The notes under the pieces were generated by a model. The model did no database searches. It was not told the origin of the DNA and saw only the letters and a program-made list of their open reading frames with translations. Shown in pieces: positions 11,543-60,027 of a stretch of DNA of 60,027 bases (position 1 is its first letter; every line of letters starts with the position of its first letter). The stretch is taken from NCBI GenBank assembly GCA_009731375.1, contig BJOX01000028.1:957854-1017880 (forward strand). The letters run 5' to 3'. Both the position numbers and the translations under genes were made by a program. This DNA is from Paulinella micropora (taxonomy: Eukaryota > Cercozoa > Imbricatea > Euglyphida).

Positions 11543-11583
11543 GCATTATGATCATACCGTACTTGCGTTACATACATAATGTT
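11057..11583. other. Non-coding stretch with a (TA)n tract
   Basis: No gene recognised. Contains a (TA)n tract at about 11470-11535. A short frame at 11162-11344 starts with ATG but has no recognisable similarity. Confidence 0.5.
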
Positions 11584-12048
11584 ACTCAACATAGGATAGG
11601 AGGTGCGTAGGACCTAATCCTGTTCTCGTCAACCAGGCCTAGCTTGACTAGGGGGAGCTGCCCTGTATGTAATCTAGTTGATGCATACTTGCCCTAGCAA
11701 GCCGGGTAGCCACCATCGACATAACCTCTTGGAGAGAGAGTGAGGGTAAGAGTGAGTAATATTATTATGTTTTAAGTCTGTGTTTTTATAATTTTCACAG
11801 AATAGATGTATTGGGACCGACAGTTAATTTAATAATTTACCTTGATCCAGGGTGAGTGTTAGACCTATTAATATAATTGACAGGATAGTCAGTATGGGCC
11901 GGCATATGTAATGTGTGTCGTTACTCGGAGCTATTACGTATGTCCTGCCTAGTATATAATGGGGCCCGGTCCCTTGGCGCCCTTTTCTCAATAAAGTATC
12001 TACTGTAGGACACAACAAGTATACGGCAGATTATTAAGTTAGTCTCAC
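11584..12048 (+). mobile_element. Candidate 3' LTR of the copia element
   Basis: Contains, in LTR-like order, a TATATAAT box (about 11951), a GC-rich segment and an AATAAA polyadenylation-type signal at about 11990. No second copy exists in the window to prove it is a direct terminal repeat. Boundaries are guesses. Confidence 0.3.
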
Positions 12049-12454
12049 AGCCCACTCAAGTCAACCTTTTCAATATTAATATTAATTAACACCACGAAGC
12101 CAATAATATTATTAGTATTAATAATATTGCAGCCTAAAAAACCTTATTATTAATCATAGTATAATATTAATATTAGTCATAAAATAAAAATATTTTAAGT
12201 TTTTATTAATATTAAATTGTTAGAGCGGCTCTGGTATGTTACTGATTCAAGTTTGATTTTTTACGCAATCCGTCAGCGGACTCTTTTAATCACTCTGAAA
12301 CTTCCCACTCACCTCGTAGGATTGAGTGGGAAGATGAAGTGTGACTCTGAGAAGAAAATGTAACTTTGAACAAAAAGGGTGCTCCAAAGACTCAGTCAAA
12401 ACGAGGGGCCGCACTCGAAACGATGGCAAAAGAATGAAGCGTAAATAATAGTGA
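12049..12454. other. AT-rich spacer with an 11-bp perfect inverted repeat
   Basis: Runs of ATTAAT/TAATATT make up 12060-12210. CTTCCCACTCA at 12301-12311 pairs perfectly with TGAGTGGGAAG at 12323-12333 around an 11-nt loop. No gene seen. Confidence 0.6.
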
Positions 12455-12607
<153 letters not shown>

Positions 12608-12918
12608 TTTAAAAAATTTAAAAAACAATTTAAAAAAAAACTTGAAAAAATAATGACTTGAGTATGATCTCTGCACTGTGGCGGGATCGTATCTGTTGAT
12701 TGAACAAACTTCATTTGAACTGGTGAACTGGGGCCCCCGGGCCCCCGGCTTACTGGGGGACGCCCTAGTTTGATCCCGAACCAATACAACCGGTTCTACT
12801 TCCCGAGACTCGTGACAAGACTCAGTGACAAGAGTTGAATGTGTCTGAACAGACCAGCCCGGTAGGTATGTGTGTTTTCCACTGAACCTTCCAAACGACT
12901 TTAATATAATTTTAATCA

Positions 12919-13914
12919 TTTGTAGTTTCTACATCTCCAATTGTCTCTCAACCGAAAATCGTCCCTAAGCCAGGAGGAGAATGGCGCTTGACGATCAATT
13001 ATGCCCGTGTGAATAAGGTGCTAGAGGAAGAGAGAAATCCTCTGCCGACCTTAGAAGAATGCAGAAGGGTGCTGCGGAATGCTAAATTCTATTCGGTCAT
13101 TGACCTTAAGAACGGCTTCTGGCAGATACCACTGGACGAGAAATCCAGATGGCTGACTGCATTCGTTGTGGGTATGGAAATATACCAGTGGAAGGTGCTT
13201 CCAATGGGACTCAAACAGGCCCCGGGGCTCTTTCAGAAGGCGATGCAGAAGATGTTGAGCGGTCAATATGACGACCAGTCGGAGGATGGTTTTATGAGAA
13301 GGAGAGGACAGAAGGAGGGAGAATATGCATTTTGTTACATCGATGACATCATCGTATACTCTAACACAATGGAAGAGCATATCGATCACTTGTCAGATGT
13401 CTTCAGGCGCATCGGAGCTTTTGGCCTGAAATGCAACCTAAAGAAATGTCAGCTTGCCAGGACAAGTGTGACGTATTTGGGTTACGAGATTTCTCATAAT
13501 AGGGTCTCGATATCGCGCGAAAAGATGGAGGACATCATGAGTAGACAGTTGCCAAAGAATCGCACGGAGTTACAATCTTTTCTTGCGATGGCACAGTACT
13601 ACAGCCAGTTCATACCCGATTGGGGTGCAACTCGGGCTAAGCTGGAGAAGATGATTGATTTTGGAGACTTTGAGAAGTGGGATGAGGAGGCTTTGCAGGC
13701 GTTTAATACGCTCAAAGATATCATTTATAAAGATCCCAAGGACGGCGGATTAGTACTTATGATGCCCGACTTTAGTTGGATGGAGTGTGACTGGGAATTA
13801 CGGGACCCGGCTCAAGTATCCTTGCTGACCCAGTTGCCAGGCCCGAGGGATGATCGTCCGTACAGAGCTTGGGCTTCAACTTACGGTTTAATAATTGAAG
13901 AACGCTTGCTGTAG
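12919..13914 (+). mobile_element. Ty3/gypsy reverse transcriptase fragment
   Basis: An open frame from at least 12919 reads KIVPKPGGEWRLTINYARVN, then FYSVIDLKNGFWQIPLDEKS, VLPMGLKQAPGLFQKAMQ, YAFCYIDDIIVYSNTMEEH, LKKCQLARTSVTYLGYEIS and LQSFLAMAQYYSQFIPDW. These are the standard Ty3/gypsy RT motifs, with the catalytic YIDD present and the FLG-xx-xYYxxFIP region after it. A start of RNase H (LMMPDFSW) is truncated and unlike a working active site. Protease, integrase and LTRs are absent, so this is a fragment. It is a different retrotransposon class from the copia element 2 kb upstream. Confidence 0.85.
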
Positions 13915-14039
13915 AGCTGAAAAGGCAGCATGTAAGTAGGTGAACATAAGTAAAATTGAACCGGCAAGGGCAAACAAAGAAGACAGCAGACTACGGCCCT
14001 GGAAGAAGATGAGGAGATGAACCTTAAGCTTAATAAGGA
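13915..14039. other. Spacer after the gypsy fragment
   Basis: Purine-rich, no feature recognised. Confidence 0.4.
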
Positions 14040-15820
14040 AATGAAATATATACATCAATAAATAAATACATAAATACATACATACATACATATCATACTG
14101 TACATTCATACTGAACATAATATACATACGTACGTACGTAAGTGTTCTGTGGGGAAAACTCATATAAGGTATGTATGTATGTATGTATGTATGCATTTAT
14201 GTATGTATGTATGTATGTATGTATGCATGTATGTATGTATGTATGTATCTATGTATGTATGTATATGTATGTATATGTATGCATGTATGTATGTATGTAT
14301 GTATGTATGTATGTATGTAGGTAGGTAGGTATGTAGGTATGTATGTATGTATGTATGTGTTTATGTGTGTCTGTGTGTGTGTGTGTGTGTATGTGTGTGT
14401 GTATGTATGTATGTATGTATGTATGTATGTATGTATGCATGTATGTATGTATGTATGTATGCATGTATGCTTGTATGCCTGTATGTATGTATGTATGTAT
14501 GTATGCATGCATGTATGTGTGTATGTATGTATGTATGTATGCATGTATGTATGTATGTATGTATGTATGTATGTATGTATGTGTGTGTATGTGTGTGTGT
14601 GTGTGTGCGAATGTGTGTATGTGCATGTGTGTATGTGCGTATGAGCGTATGTATGTATGTATGTGTACGCACGTATGTATGTATATATGTATGTATGTAT
14701 GTATGTATGTGTATGTACGTATGTATGTATGTACGTATGTCCGTATGTAATGTATGTATGTATGCATGCATGTGTTTGTGTGTGTGTGTGTGGTGTGTAT
14801 GTATATATGTATGTATGTATGTATGTATGTAGGTAGGTAGGTAGGTAGGTAGGTAGAAAGGTAGAAATGTAGAAAGTAGGTAGGTAGGTAGGTAGGTAGG
14901 TAGGTATGTATGTATGTAGGTATGTAGGGTATGTATGTAGGTATGTATGTATGTATGTATGTATGTATGTATGTATGTATCTATGTATGTATGTATGTAT
15001 GTATGTATGTATGTAGGTATGTAGGTATGTAGGTATGTAGGTATGTAGGTATATAGGTATATAGGTATGTAGGTATGTAGGTATGTAGGTATGTATGTAT
15101 GTATGTATGTATGTATGTATATTTTACGTATGTATGTATGCATGTATGCATGTATGAATGTATGTATGTATGTATGTATGTATGTTATGTATGTATGTTA
15201 TGTATGTATGTTATGTATGTATGTATGTATGTATGTATGTACGTATGTATGTATGTATTTATGTATGTTATGTATGTATGTTATGTATGTATGCATGCAT
15301 GTATGCATGCATGTATGCATGTATGCATGCTTGCTGCATGCATGCATACATGCATGCATGCATGCATGCATGTATGTACGTATGCATGTATGTTATGTAT
15401 GTTATGTATGTATGATATGTATGTAATGTATGTATCTATGTATGTATGTATGTATGTTTGTATGTATGTATGTACATACATAAATACATACATACATACA
15501 TACATAATACATACATACATACATACATACATACATTCATACATACATACATGCATACATACATAATCTATGTATGTATGTATGTATGTATGTATGTATA
15601 TATCTATGTATGTATGTGTGTGTGTGTGTGTGCGTATGTGTGTATGTGTGCATGTGTGTATGTGTGTATGTGTGTATGTATGTATGTATGTGTACGCACG
15701 TATGTACGCACGTATGTATGCATGTATGTATGTGTGTATGTATGTATGTATGTATGTATGTATATATCTTGTACATAGCATTTACAAACGAACACACACA
15801 AAAACTGCATAACACACAGA

Positions 15821-15852
<32 letters not shown>

Positions 15853-16648
15853 CATACATACATACATACATACATGCATGCATACATAAATACATACATA
15901 CATACATACATACATACATACATACATACATACATGCATATATACGTTACATACATACATACATACATTACATACATACATACATACATACATATGTACA
16001 TACATACATACATATGTACATACATACATACATACATACATACAAACATACATACATACATACATACATACATACCATAAATACATACATACATACATAC
16101 ATACATACACACATACATACACACACACATACACACACACTTACATGCACGCATACATGCATGCATGCATACATACATACATACATACATACATACATAC
16201 ATACATGCATACATGCATACATACATACATACACATACATACATACATACATACATACATACATACATACATGCATGTATGCATGCATACATACATACAC
16301 ATACATACATACATACATACATAACATACATAACATACATACATTACATACATACATACATACATACATACATGCATGCATGCATGAATGCATGCATGCA
16401 TGCATAAATGCACGCATGCATACATGCATGCATGCATACATGCATGCATGCATGCATACATACATAACATACATACATAACATACATACCATACATACAT
16501 ACATACATACATACATACATACATAACATACATACATAACACATACATAACATACATACATACATACATACATACATACATACATACATACGTACATACA
16601 TACATACATACAAACGTAAAATATAAATACATAAATACATACATACAC

Positions 16649-16681
<33 letters not shown>

Positions 16682-17310
16682 CATACACATACATACATAC
16701 ATACATACATACATACATACATACATACATGCATACATGCATACATACATACATACATACATACATACATACATACATACATACATACATACATACCTAT
16801 ATACCTACATACCTATACCTACATACCTACATACCTACATACCTACATACCTACATACTTACATACTTACATACATACGTACATACGTACATGCATGCAT
16901 ACATACATACATACATACATACATACATACATACATACATACTACCTACCTACATACCTACATACATACCTACCTACCTACCTACCTACCTACCTACCTA
17001 CTTTCCTACCTACCTACCTACCTTCCTACCTACCTACATACATACATACATACATACATACATACATACACATATACACACCACACACACACACATACAT
17101 ACATACATACATACATACATACATACTTACATACATACATACATAATACATACATACATACATACATACATACATACATACATACACACATACACACATA
17201 CACACGTACATACATACGTACATACATACGTAAATACATACATACATACATACAACATACATACATACATACATACACATACATACATACTCATACATAC
17301 ACATACATAC
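14040..17310. repeat. 3.2-kb tetranucleotide array with strand switches
   Basis: ATAC-type repeat at 14060-14110, GTAT-type from about 14168 to 15473, ATAC-type 15474-15566, GTAT-type 15569-15765, a unique spacer at 15766-15820, then ATAC-type to 17310. Variants (GCAT, GGTA, CCTA, GTGT) form sub-blocks. All long frames here (repeating CMYV or HTYI) are repeat translation. The opposite-strand blocks could pair as very large hairpins. Confidence 0.95.
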
Positions 17311-18006
17311 TGTTGTTGGCGTCGGCCTTGACCTCTGTCGTCGTGTTGGCTATACCTAAGTCAAGTAAACAGAAACAGAGCACAGGCAGCACAAGGTCCA
17401 CCTATCCACAACCTACGCACTATGAGTGCAGCACAACTCAAGGAGCAACACGAACCAAGTCACGACAAATCACATGGCCGGGACCGACCACCTTTTTGAA
17501 AAGGCAAAGCAAAGGTAGAAATTGGAAATCACACTTGAAGCCAGGTAGAAGTGGATTTGGTTTCCCTTTTTGGTGGCACTAATCACCAAGCATTGGTCTG
17601 CAACCATTTTGGTACCGGATGTGTCACTTTGGCCCAAAAATCGCCACTAAAAGCGAGTAAATATTGGCTTTTGGGCGCAAAAAAATCGCCACCCTTGACG
17701 TGTAAATACAGGCTTCTGGGCGCAAAAACACGTGGATTTTAGCAACTTCTTTTTTGGATTTTGGCAGCTCTGCTCTGCACCTTTAAGACTCCTTTAGACA
17801 CTCACCTTATCTATCCAAGTATTGTGCCAACTCTATCCGTCTATCAATCAAATCCCAGTGTTAAGAAGGAATATTTTTTGCATCGGGTTATTGCTACTGA
17901 ATCGAAACGCCAAAAGTCCTGGCTTTAGTAGTATTTGCAAGTTGACCCAAAGAGCAGCAGCTGCAAGCCAAGCACTTCAACACTTTTGCGTGTGTAAGTA
18001 CTAACA
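17311..18006. other. Unique-looking stretch before the large gene
   Basis: No exon can be supported. 17629-17740 carries a roughly 50-bp internal repeat ('aaatcgccac' then 'taaatattggcttttgggcgc' and a diverged second copy). 17827-17998 is a dispersed repeat (listed). An upstream promoter or 5' exon of the large gene could lie here. Confidence 0.4.
17827..17998 (+). repeat. Dispersed repeat shared with 51138-51329
   Basis: Matches 51138-51329 in the same orientation. Both have 'gtgccaactc', 'atcaa(a/g)tccca', 'gaatcgaaacgcca'-like sequence, 'gtatttgcaa' + 'gacccaaagagc', and 'gcacttcaacacttttgcgt'. The two copies differ by small insertions. Confidence 0.75.
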
Positions 18007-18372
18007 TATCTGCCTTTCCTGTCCTTTCCTGTCATTTCCTTTCCTTTTCTTTTCCTTTTTTTCCTTTCCTTTCTTTCCTTTCCTTTCCTTTCCTTTCCTT
18101 TCCTTTCCTTTCCTTTCCTTTCCTTTCCTTTCCTTTCCTGTCCTGTCCTGTCCTGTCATGTCCTGTCCTGTCCTTTTCTGTCCTTTCCTTTCCTTTCCTT
18201 TCCTTTCCTTTCCTTTCCTTTCCTTTCCTTTCCTTGCCTTGCCTTGCCTTGCCTTTGCCTTTCCTTGCCTTGTCTTTCCTTTCCTTTCCTTTCCTTTCCT
18301 TTCCCTTCCTTTCCCTTCCTTTCCCTTCCCTTCCCTTCCTTTCCTTTCCTTTCCTTTCCTTTCCTTTCCTTT
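18007..18372. repeat. (TTTCC)n pentanucleotide tract
   Basis: About 365 bp of CCTTT repeat with CCTGT and CCTTG variant blocks. It ends 32 bp before the first candidate exon. Confidence 0.95.
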
Positions 18373-18404
18373 GGTGGTATGTAGATAAATGCATACTTTG
18401 ACAG

Positions 18405-58056
<39,652 letters not shown>

Positions 58057-58074
58057 GTCGAAGCAAAGATATCT

Positions 58075-58091
58075 GTTATTATTATTATTAC

Positions 58092-58190
<99 letters not shown>

Positions 58191-58193
58191 TAT
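58075..58193. repeat. (ATT)n array
   Basis: Directly after exon 29. Confidence 0.95.
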
Positions 58194-58310
58194 TCTGGAA
58201 GTGTTGGAACTGCCCTTGCGGGGGTGTCATTAGAGCTTATCGTCAATTCTTCGTACTCCCCTCACGGGTGAGACGATGGAGGCGCATGTGCAGAAATGCA
58301 TCAGCCATTG
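58194..58310 (+). mobile_element. SINE 3' half, cut by a gap
   Basis: Matches the second half of 55331-55562, without the tRNA-like head; ends at N (58311-58320). Confidence 0.8.
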
Positions 58311-58429
58311 NNNNNNNNNNCGCCCCCTCGACCAATTTTTCTTACTTCGAGGGGAAAATTGTGTACCCCCCCCCCCCCCACCACCACCACCCCGCACACC
58401 CACACACACACACACACACACACACAGCA

Positions 58430-59371
58430 AATCGGTACCCCTGTCGGAATAAATCATGTTTGTGGGAACCAGGAGTTGAAAGGCTAGTATTTTCAGGGTG
58501 GCTAGTCCCAGACTCGATGATGATGCTGGTATGATTTTTTCTAATTCACGCAAATATTTGCGTTAGGGCAGTGTCCTGAATGCCAAAAGTCCTTGATTTT
58601 TTCAGCCCATTTCTGCGCCCCTATCTGAATAAATTATGGTTTTGTGGAAACCAGGAGTTGCAAGCGCTCATATCGAAATGGTGGCTGGCCCAGATTCGAT
58701 GTTAATGCTGGAATTCACGCAAATATTTGCGTTACGGGAGTGTCCTGAATGCAAAAGTTCCTTGTTTTTTCACCTTATTCCTGCACCCCTGTCGGAATAA
58801 ATCATGGTTTGTGGAAAGCAGGAGTTGAAAGCTCATATTGACAGGGTGGCTAGCCCCAGACTCGATGTGATGCTGATACAGTTTGTTTGGAATTCACGCA
58901 AATGTTTGCGTTACGGGCGTGAATGTCCTGAATGCAGAAGTTCCTTGTTTTTTGGGAGAACTTGCGGTGCCTCCGGAATTGAACGTACCCTGTCGACGGG
59001 GAAAGAGAGGGGTCCCAGGATCCCAGCCCTGCAATTGTACGTACCCCAAGCAAATTAGCCGGCACCGAAATGAATGGCTGAGAATGCTCCTTGTTTTTTT
59101 AGCCTATTTTCTGCACCCTCGTCGGAATTTTGGTTTGTGTGGACAGGAGTTGTGAGCTCATATTGACAGGGTGGCTAGCCCCAGACTCAATGATGATGCT
59201 GGTATAATTTTTTTGGAATTCACGCAAACATTTGCGTTAGGGGAGTGTCCTGAATGCGAAAATTCCTTGTTTTTTTTTTAAGCCTATTTTTTGCACCCTC
59301 GTCGGAATAAATCATGGTTTGTGTGAACCAGGAGGAGTTGGGAGCTCATATTGACAGGGTGGCTAGCCCAG
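58430..59371 (+). repeat. Tandem ~170-180-bp repeat with a 16-bp palindrome, forward orientation
   Basis: Units marked by the palindrome at about 58546, 58714, 58894 and 59220. Each has 'tcggaataaatcatg', 'gagctcatattgacagggt', 'ggctagccccagactc' and 'gtgtcctgaatgc'. Reverse complement of 29441-29955. A GC-rich family copy is inserted at 58960-59100. Confidence 0.85.
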
Positions 59372-59381
59372 NNNNNNNNNN

Positions 59382-60027
59382 GGGGGGGGGGGCCTCCCCC
59401 CGGGAATCCCAGCCCTGCAATTGCTGAGGTTACCCCTTGCAAATCAGCGGTCACCAAATGAATGGCTGAGAATGCTCCAAAGCTCTAAAAGTTGTGCCAG
59501 AAGGGTTTATGCCGGTTACCTCCGGCCATTGAACGTACCCTGTCGACTGTGGAAAGGGGGGGTCCGGGGGGCCCTCCCCCCCGGGAACCCAAGCCCTGTA
59601 ATTGTGCGTACCCGAAGCGAATTTGGCGGCACCAAAATGAATGGCTGAGAATGCCCCAAGGCTCCAAAAATTGTGCCAGAAGGCTTGAGAGGCTGGTTTT
59701 TTGGTTTTCACAACCTCGGAACGCGCTCTAGGCAGTGAGCCACTTGAAAAAGAAGTTTACGAAAATTTTGGCAACGTGCCAAAATGAATGGCTGAGAATG
59801 CACCAAGGCTCTAAGAGTTGTGCCTTAGGGGCTTAGAGGCTAGCTTGTCACGAGATTTTTTTAGGGATATAGTTGATATTATGAAACTCGAATGTAAAGA
59901 TAAAGTAGTGCAAAAATGAATGGCTAAGATTGCTCCAAGGCTGTAAAAGTTGTGGATGTGAGAATGAAAGGAAAAGCGACCTTGGGAAGAGGAGAGTGGC
60001 TGGGGGGTGGGGGGGGGGGGGGGGGGG
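59382..60027 (+). repeat. GC-rich repeat family, forward copies
   Basis: Repeats of 'aatgaatggctgagaatg', 'aaagttgtgccagaaggg' and 'gaacgtaccctgtcgac', separated by G/C homopolymers. The window ends in poly(G). No gene seen. Confidence 0.8.

Noticed and set aside
14142-17331. Many long frames on both strands repeating CMYV or HTYI
   Set aside because: Tetranucleotide repeat has no stop codons in several frames; open in both strands at once.
16737-17582. N-terminal exon of the large gene reading LLLASALTSVVVLAIP
   Set aside because: Hydrophobic start is attractive as a signal anchor, but there is no ATG after the repeat and no donor that joins exon 1 or 2 convincingly.

Overview
The window is eukaryotic nuclear DNA. 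Coding blocks are split by GT...AG introns. Retrotransposon coding of two LTR classes, a tRNA-derived SINE and a very large load of microsatellites fill the rest. There is no operon structure, no Shine-Dalgarno pattern and no rRNA, intact tRNA or CRISPR. The lineage cannot be fixed from sequence alone. A microbial eukaryote or alga would fit, because the main gene belongs to a family with scattered protist members and carries a zinc motif I associate with protist proteins, but this is inference.

Layout. 1-2085: a dispersed repeat, a GATA satellite with an interspersed unit of about 50 bp, and simple repeats. 2086-2224: the last coding exon of an eIF4A-type DEAD-box helicase. 3246-10751: a degenerate Ty1/copia retrotransposon (gag, protease, integrase, reverse transcriptase, RNase H), followed by two tandem hairpins (10914-11056) and a possible LTR (about 11584-12048). 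12919-13914: a Ty3/gypsy reverse transcriptase fragment. 14040-17310: a 3.2 kb tetranucleotide array that switches strand several times.

18405-58056: one very large gene on the + strand, reconstructed here as 29 exons coding for roughly 4,900 residues, with both ends uncertain. It is an RNF213/mysterin-like giant AAA+ protein. The evidence is the order GETGCGKT (AAA3) then GKPGSSKS (AAA4), the SNW-LD-KM-R segment, a FYGMRDWY segment, SLYDLLNQ and PPFLNRF. Near its C-terminus it has a Cys/His-rich, IBR-like zinc cluster; I found no classical RING in the readable exons. The last readable exon ends at 58056, with no stop codon found in the window.

Introns of this gene are of two kinds: short ones (three are exactly 71 nt) and long ones made mostly of microsatellites and repeats. 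Most introns are phase 0, and many acceptors are followed by GT. 28.6-33.4 kb and 54.7-60.0 kb hold copies of the same repeat families: a tRNA-derived SINE, a partner unit of about 170 bp, a family of about 170-180 bp with a 16-bp palindrome, and a GC-rich family. These copies lie in introns or downstream of the last recognised exon. Ten runs of N interrupt the sequence, most of them next to G/C homopolymers or other simple repeats, so some exon sequence may be missing.
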